From Pegoplata infirma (Eukaryota > Arthropoda > Insecta > Diptera > Anthomyiidae), in contig OY992540.1 of NCBI GenBank assembly GCA_963921195.1, forward strand, positions 74,141,337 through 74,205,336: a DNA stretch of 64,000 nt. Reading direction: 5' to 3'. Made by a program: the position numbers and the translations under genes. This document shows, piece by piece, positions 20,853 to 32,749 of the stretch; position 1 is the stretch's first letter, and every line of letters begins with the position of its first letter. The notes beneath the pieces are model-generated. The model had not been told where the DNA came from, searched no databases, and was given only the letters and a program-made list of their open reading frames with translations.

Positions 20853-21742
20853 CCTGCAAGCATTTCGATACGAAGAAGATACCCAGGCGTATCGCCTGGA
20901 AGATAAATTGTATTGCGGGGGATATCTTCTTCGTATTGCGGAAGAAACACCCTTTGGTAGAAATCGTGTCCCGAAAGCAGTACGCCCAAGAGATTCGAAA
21001 GCAATTCCTCTGGAAGATAAATGGGCAATATTGCCAGATAATCGTTTGGAAGATAAATTTATGATTTTACTCAAATTTTACCTAGAAAATATTGCCAGAT
21101 AATCCCCTAAACGATATCTCCAATGTTGTTCTTGGACGATAAAAAGAAGATGTCGCCGTTTTTGTTTCAAACTTGTGGTTTTTATTGTTAGATATAATTT
21201 AAAAGATACCACACTACAAAAAATTGTCTTGAATGATGATTTCTTGATTGGTTCCATGATCTTGATAAATGTTGTGCGTCAAAAATTGGTCACAAATTTG
21301 CTGGACCTTATGGAGAAACGAAATGCAGTTAATCAATATAGCAGATTTAGATTTATTGCAAATGCATTACTTACCTCTTAAAACCACTTTTCGGGGAATT
21401 TTTGTTTGATTTATTTCACATTTATTGTGAAAAAACGAAGAAAAACGATATTATAATATGGAAATTTATTTTTGACAACAAACAAAATATTTTGATTTCG
21501 TTTTTTTTTTCATCCGTATGATAAAAGGAAGATTTCGTATATGAATCGCGCAGGTTAAAAATCACCTGGAAGATACATTTTCGATAATTTGGCGAATATT
21601 TTTTTTAAATATTGCTAAAATATCCTCAAAATGATAAAAGGAAGATTTTAAAAATATACTACTTTGATGATTTGTAAATACGATAAAAAGAAGATATCTC
21701 CGCAATTTCTCTTAGGCGATATTTCTTCCAAATGTTTGCAGG
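20853..21742. mobile_element. TIR element with GGAAGATA subrepeats
   Basis: The ends CCTGCAAGCATTTCGATACG and ATTTCTTCCAAATGTTTGCAGG are inverted repeats. Inside, CTGGAAGATAAAT, GATAAAAGGAAGAT and CGATAAAAAGAAGATAT recur on the plus strand, as a degenerate subrepeat. Both strands are open over 20802-21102, which is a composition effect. No target-site duplication is clear. Confidence 0.65.
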
Positions 21743-21757
21743 ACAACTACTTTTTAA

Positions 21758-22280
21758 TACACTCAAAAACCTTGTAAAATTACAAGAAAAACTTTTAACT
21801 TTTTTTTGTTAGCTACCTCCTATTTGACAAAAATTTCTAGTAATTTTACAAGATTTTTACAAATAATTTTGTTATTTTACAAGGTTTTTACCAATAAAAT
21901 TGTAAATTTACAAATTTTTTGACACGATAAAATTTACAAAGAGGTTTCGTAATTTTACTAGATTTTTTGCTACCTCCCATTTTACGAGAATTTCTAGTAA
22001 TTTAACAAGCTTTTTACCAATAATTTTGTAATTTTACAAGCTTTTTACCAACAAAATTGTACATTTACAGTTTTTTGGCGCAATTAAAATTACAAGGAAC
22101 TCTCGTGAATTTACTAGATTTTTTTTTTTAAAAATATCTTGAAACTTTGTAAAATTACACAAAAATTGTAAAATTACAAAAAAAATTAAATTTCAATTTG
22201 TTAAAAAACAAGGAAAAATGTCAAATATTGATAAAATGGGGTTACGAGACTTTTCCTAGTAATTTGACAAAGTTTTTTTT
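21758..22280 (+). mobile_element. Family D MITE, copy 1
   Basis: Starts TACACTCAAAAACCTTGTAA and is built of AATTTTACAAG, TTTTTACCAAT and CTAGTAATTTTACAAG subrepeats, ending with the GAGACTTTTCCTAGTAATTT block. Family A copy 4 then begins, and GTGTGTAAG after that copy suggests A inserted near the D end. TA plus CACTC ends fit a Tc1/mariner-type MITE. Confidence 0.7.
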
Positions 22281-23302
22281 TATACCCTCCACTCTAGTGA
22301 TAGAGGGCACACCCAAAAAAACGAGGGTATTCAATACTAAAAATTTAATTAAATTTTAGTCCAAAAGGACCTAGTGCAGGAATTGGTATCCAATACTAAA
22401 ATTTTTTACTAATATTATTCAAAAACAGTAAAAATTACTAATTTTAGTACTTTAAAGATACTAAAATTAGTAACTAATTAGTAGATTTTGGTACAAAATC
22501 ACTTACTAAACCTTTTAATGTAGAATTATTTTGAGTGTATATATAAGTTTGTTCTTCCGTTTGTAACACCACGAAATATTGGTCTAGGACCCCAAAAAGT
22601 ATATATATTCATGATCCTTGATAGATTTTAAGACGATCTAGCGATGTCCGACCGTCCGTCCGTCTGTCCGTCGGTCTGTTGAAAACACGCTAACTTTTGA
22701 AAGACTTTACGGATTCTCCTGAAGTTTGTCATATATGTTGGACATTTACCTGGTCAGGTTGCTATTTCAAATGAGTAAATTTCGGCAAGGGTTTTTCTGG
22801 AATTTACGAGATAAAACACACGGTAACATTCGAACGGCAATTCTGAGGGTGCTGAAGTATGTCATATATATTTTCCGTTCCTCTGGTCCGGTTCGCAAAA
22901 TCGGTCTAGTGGTTCAAAAGTTATTAGCAAACCCGTAAATTTCAGATTAGTTTCACCTTAAATTCACGTGTTGAAAACCCGTTAAACATTTTTTAAAAAC
23001 AATATCTGTAAGTCACAAAAATATTTTACAAGGTATTTTTGTCACTCAGAAATATTTTTAGACTAAAACAAAAACAAAAAAAATACACTCAAAAAAAATG
23101 TTACACTCAAAAAAGAAATTAGTAAATTATTTTTTTTTTTTTCAAAAATTACCAAAAAAAAATTTTTTTACACAAAATAAAATATTTCTAAACAAAATTG
23201 TTATTTTTTCACGTTAGAAAATTTACTATCACTTAAAAAGGGCATTATGGAGGGTATTCATAGATTCGGCCAGGTCGAGTTTTACTTTTCTACTTGTTTG
23301 TG
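22281..23302 (+). mobile_element. Family A repeat, copy 4, with a nested MITE
   Basis: Both ends are present: TATACCCTCCACTCTAGTGA at the left and TTTTCTACTTGTTTG at the right. A family E MITE splits it at 22310-22537 within GAGGG...TATATAAG. The interior keeps the GTCCGTCCGTCTGTCCGTC run. It is more diverged than the copies at 374 and 9944. Confidence 0.8.
22310..22537. mobile_element. Family E MITE, copy 1
   Basis: CACCCAAAAAAACGAGGGTA at the left and ATTATTTTGAGTG at the right. It is flanked by CA and TA. Uninterrupted family A copies carry TA at that point, so a TA target with one later change is likely. The interior GACCTAGTGCAGGAATTGGT is shared with the second copy at 52717. Confidence 0.75.
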
Positions 23303-24310
23303 TGTAAGAAAGCATTGAAAGCATCAAAATTTTAATATGTATAAACCAAAAATGTCCAACCATTTCTAAGTTTGATACACATGATTGCCGCACATTAAAA
23401 AATATTTATGGGAGTTCGTTATAAAAAGGTAATAACACTTGAAATTGTATTCGCGGCATCATAATAAGCAGTTCATTTTAACCGAGGATTCGTTAAAACC
23501 CAGTTAGTTATAAAAGAAGTAGTTTGTGTGAAAATTGATTCTAAAAAGTGGGGAATTAGATTTAGTTCGTTACAACCGAGAATTCGTTCCGATTTCGTTA
23601 TAACCAACTTTGGCTGTACCACAAAAAGTTATAAATTCTATTTCCATTAGATGACGTTTTTAGAATGGTTTAAAATTGTAACTACTATCGGTAGTTATAG
23701 TGTTAATGTTCTGTAACTATTTTTTTTAGCAAGAAATCTTTTATCTTTTACGGTATCATTTCTTCATTATTTTTTTGTTATTTTCTTGAATATTTCAGGG
23801 TGTTGTATTTTAATCATTGACAAAAAGGAATGTGTTTTTTTTCATCCTCTGTCTTTTGTGATTTAAATTAAGATTATTTGCAAATGGCTGTAAGTAAGAA
23901 CACTAACTATTACAGCAGGAATCTTACGTCAAATTGTCATTTATTTTCATTAAAATGAGAAATAGTCAGCAATTACAAAAATATTTGTACAATGTTAAAG
24001 AAGAAATTTAAATTTTTTTTTGAAAGATTAAATATGGGCTAAACTTAAAATTAGATCATGAAGTACAAAGAAATCGCATGTCTGTGCTCTTACTTCAGTG
24101 GGTGCTAAAAAATGGGATGTAAGTTTTTTTTTACAGTAAGAACCACTTTAGTTGTTCGACCTTGTCAGGAAGCAGTTTTTAGTAGTTCCAAGTGAGAGAT
24201 CGCTGTAGTTATTAAGACCATATCTGCTTTTATGGTTGGGGATAATTTGAAGCTTTTTTTAAACATAAGTTTGTTTTCCCTGCTTACCTAAGTAGAAAGA
24301 AAATCCCTGC
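23303..24310. other. Unassigned sequence
   Basis: TTCGTTATAA and similar short motifs recur between 23410 and 23620, but there is no clear unit. No gene seen. Confidence 0.35.
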
Positions 24311-24824
24311 ACACAAAAAAACCCTTGTCAGATTACTAGAAAGTGTGTCGTTATCCCATTTTACCAATATTTGACAGTTTTCCTTGTTTTTAAATAAAAA
24401 ATTTTCGATCGAAATTAATATTTTTTTTTTTGCAATTTTAGATTTTTTTTTTAATTCTACAAAATGCCAACATTTTTTAACAAAAAAAATCAACTAACTT
24501 CAAGAGAATTCTTTGTAAGTTTTATTGCACCAAAAAAAGTTGTAAATTTACAATTTTTTTTGGTAAAAAGCTTGTAAAATTACAAAAAAGCTCGTTATTT
24601 TTACTAGGAACTCTTGTAAAATAGGAGGTAGCAAAAAATCTATAAAAGTCATGAGACCTCCTTGAGAGGTCAAAAAAATTGTAAATTTACAATTTTATTG
24701 GTAAAAAGTTTGAAAAATTACAAAATTAATTGTTAAAATACTAGAAATTCTAGTCAAATAGAAGTTAGCAAAAAATAAAATTTACAGGTTTTTCTTGTCA
24801 TTTTACACTTTTTTTTTTTAATGT
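24311..24824 (-). mobile_element. Family D MITE, copy 2
   Basis: It begins ACACAAAAAAACCCTTGTCA and reads as the inverse of D copy 1 through GTTATCCCATTTTACC and CCTTGTTTTTAAAT, ending near TTTTACACTTTTTTTTTTTA. The minus-strand frame at 24284-24493 is repeat sequence. Confidence 0.65.
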
Positions 24825-24944
24825 ATGGTTTTACGTTAAACACTCCCTGTACCCGATTACAATATGGGTAAGGTAATGGTGCCATAGAGCGATTAAGAGA
24901 AAAGCATAACATATGTTTTCGTGTTTGATGTTTTTAACAGGGTA

Positions 24945-25182
24945 AGAAATGGCACATATGGCACATGGCACATCTGAAATGCGCCACGTGTGTCATACAA
25001 TCGCACACGACAAATGTGCCCTAGTATGGCAGACGGCACATTTCAGATGTGACATGTGCCATGGTAATGCAACTGAAATGTGCCCTAGTATGACAAATGT
25101 AACATCTGAAATGTGCAGTGTGCTACACAAGGGCACATGTCACATTTTATGTGTGCCAGTTATGGGCTCATGCCACATTTAA
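24945..25182. repeat. GGCACAT/ATGTGCC inverted-repeat cluster
   Basis: Short motifs GGCACAT and ATGTGCC occur more than ten times. GGCACATCTGAAATGCGCC pairs with GGCACATTTCAGATGTGAC, and ATGTGCCCTAGTATG occurs twice. The open frame at 24949-25182 is Cys/His/Met-rich only because of the repeated motif. Confidence 0.75.
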
Positions 25183-25189
25183 GATTTTT

Positions 25190-26440
25190 TTTTATTAATT
25201 GTTTGAGAAATAAAATACTTTTTTTAAGAAACAATAGTACTTGTTTAGAAGAAATAGTACTTTTCTAGAAAAAATAGTACTTAAAAAAAAAAAATTTACT
25301 TTTTTTCAGCAAAAATAGTACTTTTTTGAAAAAATTGTACTTTTTTGAACAAATATTACTTTTTTTTAGAAAAAATGGTACTTTCTTAGAAGAAAGAGTA
25401 CTTTTTTAGAAAAAAATAGTACTATTTTTTGGAAAACATAGAATAAAAGTACTTTTCTCTAAAAAAGTACATTTTTTTTTAAAACAGTTATTCCTCTAAA
25501 AAAAATTTTGTACTACTTTTTTTTGAAATTTTTTTTTTTTTTACAAAAAATTGCTTTTTTAAAAAAAATAATTTTTTAGAAAAAAAAATAATTTTTTATA
25601 AAAAAAATATTTTTTTCTAAAAACAATACTTTTTTCTACTTTTTTAAAAAAAAAAGTACTTTTGTACTACTTTTATTAGAAAAAAGTATTTATTTTAAGA
25701 AATTACTTTGTTTTTTAAAAAAAAAGTACTTTTTTAAGAAAAATGCGATTTTCTTGAGGAAAGTATTTTTTTCTAAAAAAGTGGTACAAAAGTACTCTTT
25801 TTTAGAAAAAGTACTTTAAAATTAAATTTATTTTGAAAAAAGGACTATTTTTGAGAAAACAAGAACTTTTTTCTAAAAAACTAGGACAAAATACTTTTTG
25901 TTAAGAAAAAGTAAAAAGAAAAATTTGGTACTCTTTTGAAAAAAGAGTACTTTTTTAGAAAAATTTTTACTTTTTTTAGAAAAAATGGTACTTTCTTAGA
26001 AGAAAAAGTACTTTTTTAGAAAAAAATAGTACTTTTTTAGCAGAAATAGAATAAAAGAACTCTATTTTAAAAAATGTTATTTTCCTAAAAAAAAATTCTT
26101 TTGTACTACTTTTTTTAGAAAAAAAGTAGTTTCTTACAAAAAAAAGTATTCTTTTCTAAAAAAAAATTTGCTATCAAAAAAAAAAATTTCTAATTTTTTT
26201 GAAAAAAAAAGTACTTTTGTACTATTTTTTTTTATAAAAAAGTACTTTTTTTTTAGAAATTACCTTTTTTAGAAAAATTACTTTTTTAGAAAAAACTAAT
26301 TTTTTTCTAAAAAAAAGTAGATCAAAAAAAATTTTTTTTTTTTTTTAAAAGTAATTTTTTTTTAAAAAACGGACTTTTTTTAGAAAAAAAGTACTTTTTT
26401 CTAAAAAAAATAGTACAAAAGTAGGATTAAAAAATATTTC
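25190..26440. repeat. AGTACTTTTTTAGAAAAAA array
   Basis: About 1.25 kb of degenerate units combining AGTACTTTT, TTTTTTAGAAAAAA and their inverses. The AGTACT core is itself a palindrome, so the array can fold on itself everywhere. It sits between two family D copies. It has no gene. The frame at 26345-26593 overlaps its end and D. Confidence 0.75.
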
Positions 26441-26700
26441 CTCCGCACTTAAAAAACCTTGACAAATTACTAGAAAAAGTCCCCTTATCCCATTTAACCA
26501 ATATGGGGCAGTTTCCTTGTTCTTTTTTTTTAAATTTCGATCGAACTTTGATTTTGTTTTTGTAATTTTACAATTTTTTTTGAAAATATCCAAATTTGAT
26601 ATGTAATTTTACAAAAAAAAATTAGTTAAGTCACGAGAATTCCTTGTAAATATTATCGCAGCAAAAACTTGTTAATATACAATTAACAAGTATTTGACAA
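26441..26700 (-). mobile_element. Family D MITE, copy 3, first part
   Basis: ACTTAAAAAACCTTGACAAA, CCCCTTATCCCATTTAACC and TTACAAAAAAAAATTAGTTA match the D copies in inverse orientation. Family H and neighbouring sequence separate it from the remainder at 27055-27175. Confidence 0.6.
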
Positions 26701-26859
26701 TCGTAAATGATCAAACTAAAATATTACTAAGTACATATTCGACTCAACTCTCATTGGGAATTAGAAGACAAAAATTGTACCACCGTAGTAAGATCACGAT
26801 CAACAACTATTAACGATTGTCATTAAAGACCCTTTGCTACTTGTAGTATAGGGTTTTGA

Positions 26860-27060
26860 TTTTTGCTAAATAATCTTTACAATGGGATCTGACAAATCTT
26901 AAAACACGTGTCGATTAAGTCTTGCAAAAAATTACCAACATAAATAAATTTAAAACAGAAAAATAATTTTATTGAAAATTATTCTTTGAGAATATCATAG
27001 TTTAAATTAGTAAAGGAAATAATGACCTCGGGCTAGAATAAACCTACTCAAAATAAAGTT
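26860..27060 (+). repeat. Family H dispersed repeat, copy 1
   Basis: TTTTGCTAAATAATCTTTAC, GACACGTGTCGATTAAGTC-like and AATAATGACCTCG blocks match 56740-56960 in direct orientation. At the second site H is the core of an inverted-repeat element. Confidence 0.65.
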
Positions 27061-27175
27061 TTTTACTAAAAAAATTTGTATTTTTACAAGGAATTCTCGT
27101 AAAATAGGGGGTAGCAAAATTTTACAAGTTTTTTTTTTTGGTAATTTTAAATTTTTTTTCTAGTGCAATAATTTA
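27055..27175 (-). mobile_element. Family D MITE, copy 3, second part
   Basis: TTTTTACAAGGAATTCTCGT and AGCAAAATTTTACAAG continue family D after the H-containing interruption. Confidence 0.55.
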
Positions 27176-27970
27176 ATTAAATCACATTTCTTAAACAACA
27201 TAATCTCCCCAAGAGCTTTAATAAAAAGAAAACAAAAAACTTTGAATTACCACAAAACCATAACTAAACTGAATTCATAATTTAAATCGACAAACAATAA
27301 AAAATATTTAAAACTGCATAAATAATGTAAGAACAAAAAATTCTTAAACAAAAAAAAAAAATAAACATAAATAAAATGTTTATTTGATTTACACAAAAAA
27401 AAGAAAATGTAGTAAAATAAACTATATAAAAGTACTTCACTCCAATATAAATAACTACAAAAAATACAAAGGATTGTCAGGAAATGCCAGTCGAAGGAAG
27501 AAAACAAAAAATAAATTTAATATTGGCATTTTATTCTTGATAATACGTTCATAGTATTTTCCTCTGAAGACACAAAAATATAATTCGACAAAGCTGTTAG
27601 AACAGCAACATAGCACAATGTGCCGGAAATTCAAAAATGCAGGAAAAAAATAGGTTAATCGGTTCAAAGAAGGAAATTAAATAATAAATAAATGTTTAAA
27701 ATCCACGCTGACAAAATGGAGCGGGCCAGGTAAAACCACATTTTCTAATTCCCTAGGTCTAAGAACACGACCTCAAACATCTGCTGACATGCATTTGGTT
27801 AACAAAAAAACAAAATCAAATTTGTTTACTTTTTTCATTAAAATGGTTAATTTTGTGTATTTAAATTTTTAAGCAACAGATTTTCTAACATTTCTTTTCT
27901 CCGGCCCATAGTGCTTAAAAAGATGTATGTACTGCTAAAATTACCCAGAGCTTCGTAAAAGTATGCTTCC
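27176..27970. other. Unassigned sequence with a possible B fragment
   Basis: 27700-27800 (ATCCACGCTGACAAAATGGA, GCGGGCCAGG) weakly resembles the family B CCACGCCCATAAAAGG block. Minus-strand frames at 27247-27507 and 27455-27667 are Phe-rich in AT-rich DNA and carry no motif. Confidence 0.35.
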
Positions 27971-28916
27971 TACACAGAAAAAATATTATCTCAACAGTTT
28001 TCTAGAACATCGAGGAAAAAGTCTCAGATTTTAAGAATTTTTTCTACAGAAAAAGTTTCTAAAGAAAATATGTCTCAGAATCTATTTTTTTTGGGGGGGG
28101 GGGTTGGTGGGAGACGTTAGGAGGCACCTTCCCCTTGCGATTTTGAACTTCTTCTGAGATAAGAATGTTTCATTTGCTTAGCAAAAGTACAAAAAAAATT
28201 TCTTAGGTTGGTATAGTTCTCCAAGGGGGAACTTTTTTTCCCCTTGGTCCGATTTTTCCCATTTCCGAACTTAATCTGTCTAGGAATATGAGACATATTC
28301 ATGCAAAACTTTGGAAGTCTAGCTCTTTTATTTTGTACTGTATAGTGTCCTCTACAGATGGACAGACGGACGGACGGACATCGCTAGAATGTCTTAAAAT
28401 CGATCACTGATCAATAAAATATATACTTCATGGGGTCCTAGACCGATATTTCGATGCGTTACACACGGAATGACAAAGTGAGTACACCCCCATACTGTGG
28501 TTGGAGGGTATAAAAAGAACCAAAGGTGTTTTCGATGGGGGAAAAAAAGTCTCTGAATCTGAAAATTTTTCTAAATATAGAAAATTGCTTAAGTATCTGA
28601 GAATTTTTTATACAGCAAGAATATTATAAATTCTAAAAGCTTTTCTATTGTAAATTGCCTCAGAATTGTTATATTGGGATAATAAGTCAGAATCATAAAC
28701 TTTCTCTGGTAGGAAATGATTCAGTAAAATTTCAAAATCAGGAAAAGTTTTTTAGAATGAACATGCCTGAAATCTCATGTACATACTTTCAATGGGAAAA
28801 TTGTTTCAGAGTCTGGGTCTATTGCTCTCAGAAAAATGCTTTAGAACCTAAGAATTTTTTGAGGAGACATTTTTCAAAATATTGAACTTTTTCTTAAGTT
28901 CAAAACTCTTTTCTAT
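27971..28916. repeat. CTCAGAATCTGAGA-type repeat region
   Basis: It begins TACACAGAAAAAATATTATC and carries degenerate TCTCAGAATCTGAGA and TTTTTCTATAG motifs, like the interior of the hAT-like element at 53 kb. A family B copy interrupts it at 28088-28521. The frame at 28655-28885 is not a gene. Confidence 0.55.
28088..28521 (+). mobile_element. Family B repeat, copy 4, 5' truncated
   Basis: Starts in the G run GGGGGGGGGGTTGG, then GGCACCTTCCCCTTGCGATT, GACAGACGGACGGACGG and ACATCGCTAGAATGTC, to TGGTTGGAGGGTATAAAAA. The AACAAGTAAGAG start is missing. It is closest to copy 5 at 36880. Confidence 0.75.
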
Positions 28917-29105
28917 ACACTGAAAGAATTTTGTTCATTACGGCTATGAAAAAAATCGTTAGAAGTCAGCCAATGATGCCTTTCATAGAATTTTTGAAAC
29001 AAATTCATAGAATTTCATTTTTATTTATTTATTATTTAATTTTTATTTATTTTTTTTTATTATTTTATTTATTTACAATTTTCAATTTTTAAAAATTTTA
29101 ATTTA

Positions 29106-29172
29106 TCCCCACCGAGATTTGAACACAAAACCAGTTGATCGTGAAGCTTAGTCTCTAGCCACCGAGCTTAAG
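29106..29172 (-). other. tRNA-like sequence 3
   Basis: Minus strand: A-box-like GGTGGCTAGAG and B-box-like TGTTCAAATCTCGG followed by GGTGGGG. No full cloverleaf. It lies in the 28918 element. Confidence 0.45.
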
Positions 29173-29368
29173 TATACAAACAAATTATAAAACTTAAAAT
29201 ACAATTTGTTTAATGTTCTGCTTTAACATATTGAGTTTGTATCAATGCTCTGCAACAATGCTCTGCCAAAAGCTGTGTGTGTGTTTGTAGAAAACCAAAT
29301 TTTTGTGTATTTGCAAAAAAAACGAACATTCTAAAACTATGTGATAGTTGGCGAGATTTTCCTCCTTT

Positions 29369-29445
29369 GGTGGCGCTGATAGTTAAGGCGTAGACAATAA
29401 TTTTCACAGCCGGTAGGTCTTGGCTTCGAATCCCACCAGGGCACC
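29369..29445 (+). other. tRNA-like sequence 4
   Basis: GGTGGCGCTGATAGTTAAGG as A-box region and TTGGCTTCGAATCCCACC as B-box and T-arm. GGTGGC at the start and the CACC near the end could form a partial acceptor. It is in the same element as sequence 3, with opposite orientation. Confidence 0.5.
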
Positions 29446-31212
29446 AATATATATGAGGAGTTCCGTCTAAGACTTAAATTTTGAGGTAAAAAAGGTATGA
29501 TTTCTGTTTTGATGGCACATCGATGAAAGTTGGTGTAAATATTAGAAGCTATTTAAGAATAAGAAATTCGTTCGCGTCAATTAAATCGCGCAAGGGGGTC
29601 AAAAGTTATGGCGGTTTTAAGATTTAGCGGTTTTAAAAATCTTAAAAATATTTTAAAGATTTTTTTTCTACACATTTGTTGCATGCGTTATTAAAACATG
29701 CCAGGATATATGATTTCTTCTAAAATATATGATATAAATTTAACCCTTTAATGACCAAACGATTAAAAAAAAAATATATCTAAGTACCTAAAATCGCGAT
29801 TAATTCGCGGTAAAAGAAAAGTTTCACAATTTTTTGTAACATATTTAGGCAATGCGCTTTGGTATTACTGAAAAAATCACGGAAAATCGTATCATTGTAC
29901 CAGTAGTTTAAAAAAAATCGGTGATGCTTTTTTATAACAAGAAAATTTAATATGGTCCAAAAAATCTATAATCATCAAAATTTTTTAACCCGCCTCCGAT
30001 TTTATGATGACACATCAAGTGGGATTTCATTTAAAAAAAATTTCATCCGATTTCGTGTAAAGCCTTGGATGTGCCAGATCAAAACAGGTTTAGATAAAAT
30101 TATCGCGCTTTCCGCTCAGAATGGCTTAAAGTAAAAAGTCAAAAGGCAAATCAGTTCTACTCGTTAAGGCACGTCTTTTGGTGTATTAAAATGAACATGA
30201 TGCATTAATTGCTACTAAAAAAAAAATAGGAAACAGATTTGCAAATTTCGCACAATTTTCAAAAATGCCATAAAATTTTTGCAATTTATTTTTTATAAAC
30301 CCGCCAGTGATTTTTTTAAGTAAACTCTCAAAAAACTCAATTTACGCAGGAGTCCACCAAATTTCGAATGAAACCGCGAATGTGCCTCGCGAAAAACTGG
30401 TATTTTAAAAAAATTACGTTTTTTCTTTTGAACTTTGATCTGCTGAAACTCCTTAACTTTTCGTGGCACATTAACTGGACTAATTCCAAAATGCTAAAAA
30501 TTACGACAGCTACCAACTCTAGTTCAACTTTTTTCATTTTATAGAGGAAGCCGAAATCCCTGATCAAAAAACCTCGAAAATTTAAAAACCCTTAATTTTT
30601 GGTTTCAAAACTTAACCGTCTTAAAACTTCTTACCAAGCGATGAAGCATCTATCAAGCCAACATTAAAATAATCTCTTATATGTGCTGACTTTGTGCTAT
30701 GCCGGAAAAGATTGAAATATAAGGAGAACTTAAAAAAAAAGCGAATGAAGGTAAAAGCTATGGATTATTTCAAGCCATTTTTTATCGATTTTTCAAATTT
30801 AACCCTCTGTAACTTTTACGGATAAAGTGGGGTAATCCTTAAACATTGCTCAGTGATGGTTCAAGGTCTTGTTTACACAACTGCATTTACAGTTTTTCTA
30901 AATTCCAAAAACTGCCGGTTTTTTTAAACATTTATTTCAGTTTCACTGAGTTGAAATTTAAAAAAGATTTCATGATATTTATTAATTTTGTTTAATTATA
31001 GTAACATTATTTTAATTATTAAAAAAATTAAAAGGCTTATTGATGATATTTTTACTTTTTTTTATGAATTTAACAAAATCTATAAATAAAATTCTATGAA
31101 ATATTTCACATTACTAATGAATATTCATTCACCAATGAACTGTCTCATAGATCTATGAATTTGGTTTAATGAAGTTTTTTCATATATATTATGAACAATA
31201 ATTCTTTCAGTG

Positions 31213-32749
31213 CACAGAGGGCCAGACAGATCGATTTCCGGCCAAAATTCCTTATTTGTAAATTCTCAAAAAAATGTTTACCAGTTTGTTGGGCATATAT
31301 AGAAGCAGGTTTTCTGAACTTATCTTTATTATCCAATCACACCCTTTCCTTTGACAGGTCTTCAAAGTTAAAAAAGTTGGTAAAAAATGTTTAAAAGTTG
31401 AGATACTTTTTTAATTTTTTTTCCAAACTTCTATTGCTAATGTTTAACTTTTTGTTTCAGTGGTTCAACCTAATATATAAGCCTTTGTAACGAAAATAAC
31501 ATGGACAAATATAACTCATTTGCCTGGCAGCAATTCACGTTTTTTGTGAAAAAGTTATAATTTTTTAGCTATTTACCTCGCACCGAAAAAATCCTCAACG
31601 ATCCTCAGTTCGATACAATCGGTCTATATTTTTTTTTTGATATAGAATGGATCCATATCTTTCGAAAAAAATTGCCCAAACTTGCTCGAAATGATAAATG
31701 GCGAAATTACAGCTATATATGCTGTGATCCGAGGTTTGTTTTTAAAAAAAATAATTTAACCCAAAATAATGTTTTACGGCTTGAATAGTTTTTTTTATCG
31801 TCAGAGTGTGCCTTAAGTGTAGGAAAAAAAAGTTATCTACATTTCTAGTTTTTTTGTAGAATTATGGAAAATATAAGTTACACCATTTCCAATTAAATTC
31901 AAAGATTTTTTAATGAATTTCCAAAATAAAGAAAAAAAGTGAATTATTTTTCGTCACCATTTCCAAAAGCTTTGCTGAAACTAAGTAAGTCATTTACACA
32001 ATTTCCATATTTATATAAAAAAAAAACAATATATATATAAAAATTATGTGCGTAGATTTATCTTCAGACACTCTTAATACTTTTAAAACTAATTTTTAGT
32101 TAGATCAGACGAAGTTAAAAAATCTAGCCGCCATATTGTGTCCGCCATATTGAATTTTATCGGTTCGATTTTAAGATAACAGATCCGGAAATTTACTAGG
32201 CCACACTTTCAGCTAGCTTCAACAAAGAAAAGGAATATAACTGTTTTTTAATTACTTGTAACAAACTTTACTAAGCATATTTAGTCCGCCATTTTGGAAA
32301 ATCGGAAAATTATTAAAAAAAAATTTCCGCCATATTGGATTCGCCATTTTGATTTTTTTCGCTTTTAGTTAAATTTTGAAATCAGCGACCCCGAAATACT
32401 CTAGAAACACATTTTCAGCCGGATCCAACAACGATAAAGACTTTTGGCCCGAGTTGGATCATTCTTTAAACTTTAAGAAGCATATTTAGTACGCCATTTT
32501 GTTTTTCAAAATTCGGAGTAACAATTCTTATTCAGTAACTCCAAGACCCGCACAAAACAAAATTTGAGTTCAATCGGACAATTTTTAAAAAAAAATTGTC
32601 CGCCATATTGGATCCGCCATTTTGATTTTTTTGGTTTTTGGCTAAATTTTGAAATCAGCGACCTCGAATTCCTCTAGAAGCACATTTTTAGACGGATCCA
32701 ACAATGATAAAGACTTTTGGCCGGAACTGGATCATGCTGGCCCTGTGTG
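31213..32749. mobile_element. Nested 1.5 kb TIR element, 5-bp duplications
   Basis: CACAGAGGGCCAGACAGATC at the left and GATCATGCTGGCCCTGTGTG at the right are inverted repeats extending about 35 bases to CCGGCCAAAA / TTTTGGCCGG. CAGTG occurs on both sides (31208-31212 and 32750-32754), and removing one CAGTG restores the host element end TTCTTTCAGTGTA. CAC ends with 5-base duplications would fit Transib, but that is tentative. The interior holds ~270-bp tandem units and many CCGCCAT motifs. No transposase seen. Confidence 0.8.
32125..32735 (+). repeat. ~270-bp tandem repeat with CCGCCAT motifs
   Basis: The unit beginning TCCGCCATATTGGAT at about 32327 recurs at about 32600. Both continue through AAATTTTGAAATCAGCGACC and CGGATCCAACAA to GACTTTTGGCC. 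A more diverged unit precedes them at 32127. GCCAT cores lie at 32130, 32144, 32288, 32329, 32343, 32493, 32602 and 32616, all on the plus strand. CCGCCATNTT is the known binding core of Pho/YY1 zinc-finger proteins. Binding here is only a suggestion. Confidence 0.7.

Noticed and set aside
20802..21102. Overlapping frames on both strands as coding
   Set aside because: Both strands are open because GGAAGATA-type subrepeats lack stop codons; no protein family is recognisable.
24949..25182. Cys/His-rich frame as a zinc-binding protein
   Set aside because: The residues come from the repeated GGCACAT/ATGTGCC motif and do not make a regular C2H2 or other known spacing.
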